A program made the position numbers and the translations under genes. The notes beneath the pieces were generated by a model. It was given only the letters and a program-made list of their open reading frames with translations. It did not search any database and was not told the origin of the DNA. Below are positions 15,636-23,731 of a DNA stretch of 38,551 nucleotides, piece after piece. Location of the stretch: positions 1-38,551 of the forward strand of contig CAZLMW010000076.1 in assembly GCA_964560875.1 (NCBI GenBank). Reading direction: 5' to 3'. Source of the DNA: CAZLMW01 sp964560875 (GTDB lineage: Bacteria; Myxococcota_A; UBA9042). The number at the start of each line of letters is the position of its first letter. The stretch's first letter is position 1.

Positions 15636-18600
15636 ATGCGCATCCTCGGCATCGACGCCGGCAACAAGGAGGCCACCGTCGCCCTCGTGGTCGATGGCAG
15701 GCTGGTCCTGGCCAGCGCCGAAGAACGGCACTCGCGCCGTCGCTTCGATCAGTCCATGCCCCTGCGTGCGCTCCGCCGCGTGCTTGGCGACGCGAACCTG
15801 ACGCTCGACGACATCGATGCCGTCGCGGGCAACGTGAGCGAGCGCCGTCTGCGCAGCGCCTTGGGCTTGAGTCCGCGCAACACCGCGCCGTTTCCGCGCG
15901 TCGACGGTGGTCCCGAAAGCCACGGCTTGCACCACCTGAGCCATGCAGCGCTGACCTTCCTGACCTCCGGCTTTGCCGAGGCGCTCGTCGTAACGGTCGA
16001 CAACCACGGAGATAACGACACGCTCGTCGTCTTTCGTGCCTCGGCAGCCGGTTTCGAGCGACTTGGTTCCGTGGCCTGGCAGCCCGTGCCGATCGGCGGC
16101 GTGTACGAAGAGGCGACCGGGTTGCTCGGCTTCGGCGAGGGCGGTGAAGGCAAACTCATGGGCCTGGCCGGCTACGGGCGCGTCGATTCGCATCGAGCCG
16201 CTCGTTTCTTGCAGCGAACCGGACGATGGACTGTCCACAGCGCCTTTCTGAGCGACATGCACGATCCGTTGTGGCGGGAAGGCAGGGCGCCCTGGGCAGC
16301 AATCGAGCGACCTCGCCACGCCAACCTCGCGGCGGATGTCCAAGCCTCCCTCGAGACCACGGTGCTCGCTTTTATCGCCGACGCCATCGTCGAAACCGGT
16401 CTGCGTGACATTTGTTTGGCAGGGGGAGTCGCGCTCAATTGTTCGCTCAACGGTGCGGTAGCTCGAATGCCGGAAGCTGAGCGGGTTTGGGTGTCGATGA
16501 GCCCCGGGGACCCGGGCAACGCGGCTGGTGCGGCGCTGTTGTGGGCGATGCGGGCGGGCGAGCCGGTCGGTCGTGCGGTGCTCGATGGCGGCCTCGGGCC
16601 TCGAACATCGGCCGAGACGATTCACGAGGCCGTCGCTCAGCTGCAAGACGCTGAAATCGATTCAGTTGGCGCAGGCGACAGCGCGGAGGTGGCAGCGCGC
16701 GCGGCCCAAGATATCGCCGAAGGCATGGTCATCGGCTGGTTCGAAGGCGGCGCTGAGTTCGGTCCACGCGCCCTCGGCCACCGGTCGATCCTCGGAGACC
16801 CGCGCCACGCCGCCATCACCGACCGCATCAACGACACGAAGCTGCGCCAGCATTGGCGGCCAGTCGCGCCGTCGATCCTCGCCGAACACGCCGCTGGATG
16901 GCTGCATGAGCCGCAACATTCGCCCTTCATGCTCATGGCGTTCACGGCGACCGAAAAGACCCGCAATGAGGCCCCTGCGGCCGTCCATATCGACGGGACC
17001 ACGCGCGCCCAGACTGTCCATGGCGAGCAACGCGCCTATCACCGGTTGCTGTCGGCGTTCGAGCAACAGACGGGCCTTCCCCTCGTGCTCAACACAAGCT
17101 TCAACCAGGCCGGTGAACCCATCGTCGAGACCCCGGCAGACGCCATCGACTGTGCGCGCCGTGCGGGGCTCGATGCCGTGTGGATCGATGGTCTACGGGT
17201 GCGCTTCAAGACCGCTTTCAGACCCGTCGACACGCGCGCCAAGCGCATCCCGGCGCTGGTCAGTGGCGACGTCTCAGACGGTTGGGTCGCCGCGCTTTGT
17301 CGCCAGAACCGCCTCGCTGTGCGCGGTCACATCGGTCCCGGATCGCCGACGGAGCTCGCGATGGGTGTTCTCGGCCTTGGCGATGTGCTCTCGGGGCTAC
17401 CGATCCTCGCCACCGGTGCCGCTGCCGACCAGGCGCGGATCGGGCCCGAAAACCGTGACGTCGACGTCTATCTGCACGGCCCCACGTCCGCCCGCGACGC
17501 CGTGGAGTTCCCCCCCAACGCGCGCGCTTGCTCGATGTGGCTCGCCTTGGGGTCCGTCGCGACATGCCGCACACATATCGCCGAGCAGCGAATTGGCTCG
17601 GTCCAATCCGTCGAGGTCGTGATGCCCCAAGCGGTGGGGCCCCTGGACGATCCGGGCTTGGCGACGTCGCGCTGGCGCCTCGCGTGGGACCGGCTCGCAC
17701 AGGGGCTTGCGATCGTAAGGTTGCTGACGGCCTGCCCGCAGTCACGCGTTTGGCTGACTGGTGACAGCCTCCGTGATCTCGTCTTGTCGACACGCGGAGA
17801 CGATTGGAACGCCGAGATTCGCGTCGCCGGGCCCGGTCCGATACCGGCGATTTCGGTCGACGGCGCAAAGGGCAGCGTCGAACTGAACAGCGGTGGCCGC
17901 ATTTCGCTCGCGATCGACCGCGATGACGGGGCTTGTTCGGTGCGTCGAGAAGACACCGAGCGGGGGCCCAACGCGTTCTTTGACGCCATCGCAGCGCACA
18001 TCGAGGACGGCCAATCGTGGCCCCACGCCCCCGATCTCTTGCACGGTTGCGGCACGGACGTCGACGAAGCCCTCGTCCGCTGGGGTCGGTCTACATTTGG
18101 CGGCGCAGGTGCCTGGTCGCTGGCCGAACGGCAAAAGCACGCAGACGGCGCGACGCGCAACGAAGAAAGCCCCGGCGCAGAGTCGCAGATGCCGGGCCCT
18201 TCCGATGAGCTGCCATCTCGGTTGCTCGCCGGTGGGCTGGTGGCCACGCTTGCTTACCGACCGTTCGCCGTCGCCGCCGGTTTTCGGCGAGTCGCCAGCT
18301 ACGAGAACGCCAACGCGTCCGGCGCGGCTGTGATCGATACCATTGCCCGGGATCTCGGCCTCCACACCCATCGCGGGCCGGACTATCGATGCGCCGTGAC
18401 GCAGCGCGGAGGGGCAGGCGATCGCTTCACGCTGTTCGTGGCGGCAGATCCCGATTTGGCGGCGCAGGCGGATAAACTGACGGCGCGCCTCTCCGAAGCG
18501 AGCCAAGGTGCTCAACAACGCCAGGTCCAACACGAGCTCGGTGCCCTTTTCGGTTACCCGACCTGCTGCATCGCGGCGTGGCATCGTTGGCAGTCGATGA

Positions 18601-19277
18601 ACCTGGACGCAGCTTTCACGATCCCGATCGCAGCTGGCACAACGGGAGCGTTCAACGGCTACTGCAACGTGCGCCCCCCGGCGCGCATCGCCGATCACTT
18701 GCCGTGCAGCTTCTCGTGCGCCAGGACCGCCGCCGACGCGCGAAAAGTTGTGACCTATGTGGCCGAAAATGCGACCGAAGTGCTGCGCGTTCTCCGACCA
18801 CATGCAGCGGGGGCAGCGATTCCCGGGCTCAGCGAGACGGCATTGAACCGCGTGCTGACGGCGCCTCCCGGTGACATCCACGACGAGCTCACCCGCACCC
18901 TGTTCGCGCCGCTGCTCTACATCGATACGACGCGGTACGCCGTCTTTGACCAGGGCAGGGCGGTTCGGGGTGCCGATCCAGGGACATGGCTTGTGCACGG
19001 GCGCCCGGTCGCCAGCGGACCCCTGATCGGCGCGATGCAGACACCGGAAGAGGCCGTCATCCAGCGCGACCTCCTCCAGCGCATCGTGGCTCCCCTGGCG
19101 CGTCATGCCACGGGCGGCGTCACTTTCCGAAGTGTGAACGGCTCGACTGTCATCGCGGACGCGGAAGGAAACAGGCTCGTCGGCCCGGGTGCTCAAACCC
19201 CAGCGGGCGAGGCCTCAACGCTCGGTCGCCAGGCATCGCTGCCGATGATCCTCTTGCCGTTTGGGCGGCCCGCGTGA
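15636..19277 (+). CDS. NodU/CmcH-type carbamoyltransferase fused to a long C-terminal region with a GYPxCC domain
   Basis: 1213 residues, about twice the usual family length. Residues 1-530 are a carbamoyltransferase: MRILGIDAGNKEATVALV at the N-terminus, HHLSHA (99-104; metal and carbamoyl-adenylate site in TobZ-like enzymes), EFGPRALGHRSILGDP (within 369-390), HWRPVAPSIL and LVLNTSFNQAGEPIVETP. Such enzymes move a carbamoyl group from carbamoyl phosphate, via carbamoyl-AMP, to a hydroxyl of a natural product or sugar. Residues about 530-880 are unassigned. Residues about 960-1150 contain FGYPTCC (Cys977, 978), GYCNV (Cys1010) and HLPCSFSC (Cys1024, 1028), resembling the GYPxCC pattern I remember from DUF483-type proteins. 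I see no frameshift, so it reads as a true fusion. The start fits the family N-terminus. Confidence 0.87.
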   Translation: MRILGIDAGNKEATVALVVDGRLVLASAEERHSRRRFDQSMPLRALRRVLGDANLTLDDIDAVAGNVSERRLRSALGLSPRNTAPFPRVDGGPESHGLHHLSHAALTFLTSGFAEALVVTVDNHGDNDTLVVFRASAAGFERLGSVAWQPVPIGGVYEEATGLLGFGEGGEGKLMGLAGYGRVDSHRAARFLQRTGRWTVHSAFLSDMHDPLWREGRAPWAAIERPRHANLAADVQASLETTVLAFIADAIVETGLRDICLAGGVALNCSLNGAVARMPEAERVWVSMSPGDPGNAAGAALLWAMRAGEPVGRAVLDGGLGPRTSAETIHEAVAQLQDAEIDSVGAGDSAEVAARAAQDIAEGMVIGWFEGGAEFGPRALGHRSILGDPRHAAITDRINDTKLRQHWRPVAPSILAEHAAGWLHEPQHSPFMLMAFTATEKTRNEAPAAVHIDGTTRAQTVHGEQRAYHRLLSAFEQQTGLPLVLNTSFNQAGEPIVETPADAIDCARRAGLDAVWIDGLRVRFKTAFRPVDTRAKRIPALVSGDVSDGWVAALCRQNRLAVRGHIGPGSPTELAMGVLGLGDVLSGLPILATGAAADQARIGPENRDVDVYLHGPTSARDAVEFPPNARACSMWLALGSVATCRTHIAEQRIGSVQSVEVVMPQAVGPLDDPGLATSRWRLAWDRLAQGLAIVRLLTACPQSRVWLTGDSLRDLVLSTRGDDWNAEIRVAGPGPIPAISVDGAKGSVELNSGGRISLAIDRDDGACSVRREDTERGPNAFFDAIAAHIEDGQSWPHAPDLLHGCGTDVDEALVRWGRSTFGGAGAWSLAERQKHADGATRNEESPGAESQMPGPSDELPSRLLAGGLVATLAYRPFAVAAGFRRVASYENANASGAAVIDTIARDLGLHTHRGPDYRCAVTQRGGAGDRFTLFVAADPDLAAQADKLTARLSEASQGAQQRQVQHELGALFGYPTCCIAAWHRWQSMNLDAAFTIPIAAGTTGAFNGYCNVRPPARIADHLPCSFSCARTAADARKVVTYVAENATEVLRVLRPHAAGAAIPGLSETALNRVLTAPPGDIHDELTRTLFAPLLYIDTTRYAVFDQGRAVRGADPGTWLVHGRPVASGPLIGAMQTPEEAVIQRDLLQRIVAPLARHATGGVTFRSVNGSTVIADAEGNRLVGPGAQTPAGEASTLGRQASLPMILLPFGRPA

Positions 19278-20203
19278 CGTACCGTATCCCCGTTGTCGCG
19301 ATCGCGGTTGCCCTCATGGCGTGTTCCGCCGAAATCGACGAGCCAGACAACGGCGCTGACGCACGCGACGCCTCCGCCGACGCGGCTGGTAAGGCTGACT
19401 CATCGCCCGGTGACACGAGCGCGCCCGACGCCGCGATCAGCAGCCACGACATCCTCTCCATCGACGCCCACGCGCCCACCGATGTCGTGCCCAATGACGC
19501 CCTTACAGCCGGCGACGCGCCAACGACCGGCCCCGACGCCGCCATCAGCCCGATCGCAGGCGAACCCCTGCTTGAGCACATCGGTGTGGCGATCTCGCCG
19601 CTCGATGGCCCCAACGGCGTGGCGGGCGACCTCATCTTCCTGTCGTCGGGTCCGACACCGTTGGGACCGTTCGGTGGACCTGACCCAGACGGCGCGGGGG
19701 TACGGCCCAACTTTGGGTTTCGGGTCAAACATGGCGCCAAAGTCCGCTCGCCCCTGCACGCGAAGCTGCAAAACCGCCTCTGGCAGCCCAAGTACCAGGA
19801 TTGGGAGCTGCACCTGGTCCCCAAGGACAAGACCAAGCACAAGTGGCTCATCATCATTGACCACGTCACCGATACGCCGTTCAAGCCGGGCGATTCCGTG
19901 CCCCTGAACGCGATCGTGGGCGTCGCGGCCAAACTCAATCCGTCCTGGTCTCTGGTCGAGCTACATATCCTTCGCGAGCCGGCCAAGCCAGGCGACAAAG
20001 CGGTGCATCTGTGCCCGCTCGATGTCTTGAAGAAGGCGCCCCTCTCCGCGATCAGCGATCAACTTACGCAGCTCTACGCCGCGCGAAAGGCGCCTCCGTG
20101 GCGGTTCAAAGACGAGCTGAAGGGCATGGTGCGACCCGGCTGTGTGTGCACGGCGATCAGCGAAACGCCGGGCGCTGGCAAGCAGAAGCTGAGCTGCGAT
20201 TGA
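19274..20203 (+). CDS. Predicted lipoprotein coupled to the carbamoyltransferase fusion
   Basis: 309 residues from a GTG start that overlaps the upstream stop as GTGA (19274-19277). The N-terminus VTYRIPVVAIAVALMAC gives the lipobox ALMAC with Cys17, then about 80 residues rich in Asp, Ala, Ser and Thr. The C-terminal 200 residues look globular (FRVKHGAKVRSPLHAKLQN, YQDWELHLVPKDKTKHKWLI), with an Asp/His-rich core; the pattern hints at an M23-peptidase or biotin-lipoyl-like beta fold, but the key metal motifs are not clear, so I leave it unassigned. Tight coupling suggests it works with the carbamoyltransferase, for example as an outer-surface partner or substrate carrier. Confidence 0.8.
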   Translation: MTYRIPVVAIAVALMACSAEIDEPDNGADARDASADAAGKADSSPGDTSAPDAAISSHDILSIDAHAPTDVVPNDALTAGDAPTTGPDAAISPIAGEPLLEHIGVAISPLDGPNGVAGDLIFLSSGPTPLGPFGGPDPDGAGVRPNFGFRVKHGAKVRSPLHAKLQNRLWQPKYQDWELHLVPKDKTKHKWLIIIDHVTDTPFKPGDSVPLNAIVGVAAKLNPSWSLVELHILREPAKPGDKAVHLCPLDVLKKAPLSAISDQLTQLYAARKAPPWRFKDELKGMVRPGCVCTAISETPGAGKQKLSCD

Positions 20204-20291
20204 CCCGACATGGCCGTCGGGGCCCCTCTCCCTCACCGCGCGGGCTTGGGCTATGGTTGCGGCCGTCGTTGACCGCATTGGTTCGCAGAAT

Positions 20292-20296
20292 GGGAG
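20292..20296 (+). promoter_or_regulatory. Ribosome-binding site deciding the 20302 start
   Basis: GGGAG lies five bases before the ATG at 20302 and within the codons after the alternative ATG at 20290, so the downstream ATG is preferred. Confidence 0.65.
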
Positions 20297-20301
20297 TCGA
20301 G

Positions 20302-20715
20302 ATGAGTTTGAGTTGGATCCACGAATCGCAAGCGCGATGGGATGAGGCGAAAGCAAAGATCGTTGGCGGCGCGCCTGCCGGTGTCTTCGGAAAAGTCGAA
20401 CACGACGACGGCGCGTTGCTCCCTGGCGAGTGGTTTCGCGTGGAGCAAGATGGTCAGACCGTCGCGTTCGGATGGATGGACATCGTCTGGGGTGAAGGCG
20501 AGATGTTGCTGGCCGTCGATCCCGCGGCCCAGGGTGGCGGTGTCGGCAGCTTCGTCATCGAGCAGCTCGCGAGCGAGGCCAAACAGCGCGGTCTGACAAC
20601 TGTCTACAACACGGTGCGGGCAGAACATCCCGACCACGCGCGCGTCACCAAGTGGCTGTCGGCGCGCGGGTTCGTCAGCGATCACGGCAGCGTTCGGCTC
20701 TTTCGTCGGACCTGA
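20302..20715 (+). CDS. GNAT-family N-acetyltransferase
   Basis: 137 residues, the size of a minimal GNAT domain. The acetyl-CoA-binding motif A reads LAVDPAAQGGGVGSFVIEQL, with the QGGGVG loop that holds the pyrophosphate of acetyl-CoA. The end VTKWLSARGFVSDHGSVRLF matches the usual motif B, with the GF turn before the last strands. The substrate cannot be told from sequence. It stands 98 bases after the lipoprotein and converges on the next gene, with only nine bases between them. Confidence 0.85.
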   Translation: MSLSWIHESQARWDEAKAKIVGGAPAGVFGKVEHDDGALLPGEWFRVEQDGQTVAFGWMDIVWGEGEMLLAVDPAAQGGGVGSFVIEQLASEAKQRGLTTVYNTVRAEHPDHARVTKWLSARGFVSDHGSVRLFRRT

Positions 20716-20729
20716 AGACCTATTTCAGG
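20711..20729. terminator. Hairpin shared by two convergent stop regions
   Basis: A perfect CCTGAA/TTCAGG stem with a 7-base loop includes the stop codon of the acetyltransferase (20713-20715) and ends in the last codons of the converging oxidoreductase. There is no T tract. It may slow transcription from both sides. Confidence 0.35.
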
Positions 20730-22293
20730 CCGCGGCGTCGGGCAGCCAGCCCCGAGAACGCATCGCGCGAAACACCTGGCGAAACGCGTCGATGCTGCGC
20801 GCTGGTGGGTGTGCTGGCAGCGGATCGGGCACCTTGGAAGCGTCCAACCCAACCTCGCCAGCGATCGACTTGGCCGCGAGCAATGCCGTTATGACGGCGC
20901 GCTCCATGTAGAGAATCGGCGCGTCGCACGCGATCCAATCGCCGCACAGCTTCACGTTGCGGATCGTCGTCTCGACCGCCGGCAGGCGCGACATGACGCC
21001 GGGGGCAAACGCGACGTGCGTTGGTGCGTTCCTCTGAACATGCGCGTGAACCGCGGAACCCCGTAGCTCCGGCCATGCGTGCTCGCAGACTGCGACGGTG
21101 CGGCTGGCGATTGCGCCGTCGCTCATCACCTGCGCTTCGGTCGCCCGGTCGCCGTACAGGTGGCATTCGATGACCCCGCCGCCGGTTGCGTCTGTCCATC
21201 GCGCGAACCGGGGCTGCAGCCGGTGTAGCCAGAAGAAGTTGTCGGCCGCGAGACCATGCAACACCCCGGTCTGTGCGCGGCTTGGCGATGGCGTCGACGT
21301 GAACCACACACGCACGACCGTGCTGGCTACCCCGCGAGGGATTCGTCGGTCCGACAGGGCGTCCTGCAGCGGCCCGCCGTCGGTCACCTTGGCCAGCCCC
21401 GGCGGATCGAGCGCCAACACGACGCCGTCGACGACCTTGGTGCGCACGCGTTTTCCGCGCGGTTTCGACGAGATACGCGCATCCTTGGCGCCCCGAAACG
21501 CGATCTTCGTGACGGGTTCGCCGAGCCTCACGTCGCCGCCGGCGGCCTCGATGGCGCGGCACATGGGATCGAGCAAATCGCGGCCTGTATCGGTCGTGAG
21601 CACATCGAAAGCGGTGTCGCGCTTGTCGCTGACGAAATAGCCCTGCAGGCCGGTCATGTAGGCTGCGAGGCTCACCTCTTCGGGTTCACGAAAGAACGCC
21701 GAGTGCGTGATCGCCCCGCTCAGCCGCTGGAGCAAGCGCGGCCATCCCGAGATGTACTCCGCGACCGACACATCATCGTATTCGCGGATGTCGGTTGCCG
21801 CATCGAAAGCGAACGCGTGGGTCAAATCGGCCGCCGCCGGGAGCCATTTGGTGGGGCGGTCGATCAGCGCCTGCACACCGAAGTCGCCGACCGTGAAAAT
21901 CGCCAGGTTCGCCATCGCGCTTGGCAGCGGAGAGCCCCGCACAGCCGATGCAAAATCCCATGCGCCGAAGCGACCGGTCACATCGGGCGCGACGAACTCC
22001 TGGCCGCCTACATCGACGAGCTGGTCGCCCTTGCCGACTTCATCGAGCAGCCTGCGTAGGTTGCGGTATTGCCGCCAGATGCCGTGAATGCCGTGCTCGA
22101 GCCGAAACGTCCACGAGCGACCGTCGTGGTCAAACGTCGTTTCACCGCCGCAATGCGCGCGCCCACCGACGTAGGGGTTGGCCTCGTAGACGATGACCTG
22201 GGCACCGGCACGGGCGAGTCTTGTCGCGGCTGCGAGTCCGGCGATTCCGGCACCGACAACGGCGATGCAGGGGGGCTTGTCTACGGCAACCAC
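20725..22293 (-). CDS. FAD-dependent desaturase/amine-oxidase-like oxidoreductase
   Basis: 522 residues. The N-terminal Rossmann fold has IAVVGAGIAGLAAATRLA (GxGxxG, Gly14/16/19), VIVYEANPYVGGRA and a conserved His-rich HGIHGIWRQYRNL segment. The C-terminal FAD motif is VKLCGDWIACDAPILYMERA. The overall pattern is that of phytoene/zeta-carotene desaturase-like and amine-oxidase-like flavoproteins, which oxidise C-C or C-N bonds. No other carotenoid gene is nearby, so the substrate is open. The start is taken as GTG at 22293, overlapping the upstream cNMP/ADC-like gene by 13 bases; no clear ribosome-binding site is visible, so this start is tentative. The two genes form an operon and probably act on one pathway. 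Confidence 0.85.
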   Translation of the reverse strand: MVAVDKPPCIAVVGAGIAGLAAATRLARAGAQVIVYEANPYVGGRAHCGGETTFDHDGRSWTFRLEHGIHGIWRQYRNLRRLLDEVGKGDQLVDVGGQEFVAPDVTGRFGAWDFASAVRGSPLPSAMANLAIFTVGDFGVQALIDRPTKWLPAAADLTHAFAFDAATDIREYDDVSVAEYISGWPRLLQRLSGAITHSAFFREPEEVSLAAYMTGLQGYFVSDKRDTAFDVLTTDTGRDLLDPMCRAIEAAGGDVRLGEPVTKIAFRGAKDARISSKPRGKRVRTKVVDGVVLALDPPGLAKVTDGGPLQDALSDRRIPRGVASTVVRVWFTSTPSPSRAQTGVLHGLAADNFFWLHRLQPRFARWTDATGGGVIECHLYGDRATEAQVMSDGAIASRTVAVCEHAWPELRGSAVHAHVQRNAPTHVAFAPGVMSRLPAVETTIRNVKLCGDWIACDAPILYMERAVITALLAAKSIAGEVGLDASKVPDPLPAHPPARSIDAFRQVFRAMRSRGWLPDAAA

Positions 22294-23642
22294 GATTTGA
22301 CGTCCGTCCACAGGCGTCGTCCGAAGGTGACGTCGCCGATTTCTTCGAGTTTCCGCTCGACCTTGGGGAGCCCGAAGGTCATGTCCGCCTTGAGCCGCAA
22401 GCCGCACAGACACTTGCCTGCGACCAGCCACGACGTCGTGAAGTGCCGCACATGCGCGCCACTGAGGAGCTGAAAACCGCGTAGGTTCTCGACAATGATA
22501 GGCACCTGGACGAGCTCGTTAATGCGGAATTGTGTCCCTGCAGTCAGCAACGTCGAGGGGACTTGGTTGAGCACCAAGAACGGCAAGGACGCCGTGATTC
22601 CTGGCGCCTGGTCAATGCCGAGCACGCTTGCGGCGCGACGGATTGCCGGCGAGATGCCATCGTCGGTGGTCATCGACGCTTCGAATTCGGTGCGAAAAGC
22701 GTCCGCGTCGACCGTTTCCATGCTGGTCCACGCCGCCCGCGCGACGATCGTTCGGTCGAGGTCGAGGTCGATGTAATTCTGCTCAAGCGACGTGCGCCCG
22801 TAGCGACGCGGGAATCCGTACAGCTCGCGCCCCAGCGCGATGGCCATGTAGTTGTCGGGATACTGCTCGGGGCAGAAGACGACCGCGCGACCGTCCGGTC
22901 CCTGGCCGGGCACGAGGATAGCCGCCTCTGCGTAGCTCACTGGAGCGGCGTTGGCCCCTTCGTGGATCGAACGGACGCTGGGATAGAAGCCGAACAAGAG
23001 GACGTAGCGGCCTTCGGCCCCGGGGAGCGTTGTCACCCCTTCAGGCAGCATGCGCTCGATCACCCGGTTGGGACCGGTCATGACGAACGCGAAGAGGTCG
23101 CAGTTGTCCATCCGATAAGGGCCTGGGTAGAGCCGCGCGTTCGGTGACTGGAAGACATCGTCGAATTGGCGCCGCCGTCGTTCCGCATCGGCGTGCAGCG
23201 CCCGCACTTCGCGCCCCAGGTACTCGACGATGTTGTGCATGAACCGGGCAGAGCGGGCGAGCAGTTCGTCGAACTTCTGCCGGGACATCACCGCGAGCGT
23301 GCAGTCCGTGAACGCGTGAGCAGAAGCTGAACGCGTCTCACCGTCGAGCAACGAGAGCAACCCGATGATGGTTGGCGCCTTCGAGATCGCGACCATCTCG
23401 AGCTCGTGTGTCAGGGCGACTTCGCCCTTGCAGATGAAGTAGACGTCGTCCGGTGGTGTGCCTTCGACGAGAAACGACGTGCCCTGCGGCATCTCGATCG
23501 TCTCAAGAGAGGCGCGTACGCGCTTGCGGGCGGCCGGGGAGATGCCGTGAAAGATCGGCATGGAGAGCACGGTTTTGGCGACGCTTGACGGAGCGGCCGT
23601 TCGTTCGGAGGTAAGCGTCAGCTTGGAGGGGCGCTTGCTCAT
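22281..23642 (-). CDS. Cyclic-nucleotide-binding-like domain fused to acetoacetate-decarboxylase-like domain
   Basis: 453 residues. Residues about 25-140 are a Crp-like cNMP-binding fold (IFHGISPAARKRVRASL, GTSFLVEGTPPDDVYFICKG). In the phosphate-binding cassette the usual GE is GL (IIGLLSLLDGETRSASAHA), while the Arg is kept, so ligand binding is doubtful. Residues about 170-450 match the acetoacetate decarboxylase fold: VSYAEAAILVP and ALGRELYGFPRRYG. In the decarboxylase this last motif ends in Lys-Lys, the first forming the Schiff base; here both are Arg (279, 280), so decarboxylation through a Schiff base is not expected. The start ATG at 23642 has GGAAGG four bases upstream; the frame is open to a GTG at 23654. 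It precedes and overlaps the flavoprotein gene. Confidence 0.82.
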   Translation of the reverse strand: MSKRPSKLTLTSERTAAPSSVAKTVLSMPIFHGISPAARKRVRASLETIEMPQGTSFLVEGTPPDDVYFICKGEVALTHELEMVAISKAPTIIGLLSLLDGETRSASAHAFTDCTLAVMSRQKFDELLARSARFMHNIVEYLGREVRALHADAERRRRQFDDVFQSPNARLYPGPYRMDNCDLFAFVMTGPNRVIERMLPEGVTTLPGAEGRYVLLFGFYPSVRSIHEGANAAPVSYAEAAILVPGQGPDGRAVVFCPEQYPDNYMAIALGRELYGFPRRYGRTSLEQNYIDLDLDRTIVARAAWTSMETVDADAFRTEFEASMTTDDGISPAIRRAASVLGIDQAPGITASLPFLVLNQVPSTLLTAGTQFRINELVQVPIIVENLRGFQLLSGAHVRHFTTSWLVAGKCLCGLRLKADMTFGLPKVERKLEEIGDVTFGRRLWTDVKSWLP

Positions 23643-23731
23643 CTCACCTTCCACGGCACGGGGCGCACAACGGCAACCGCGAGCTGTTGTAACTCACCGG
23701 CGCACTTCGATACAGCCTGTGGCCCCGAGGA

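Noticed and set aside
17742..19196. 484-codon minus-strand frame
   Set aside because: Antisense to the C-terminal half of the carbamoyltransferase fusion, which has clear protein motifs; the antisense frame has none.
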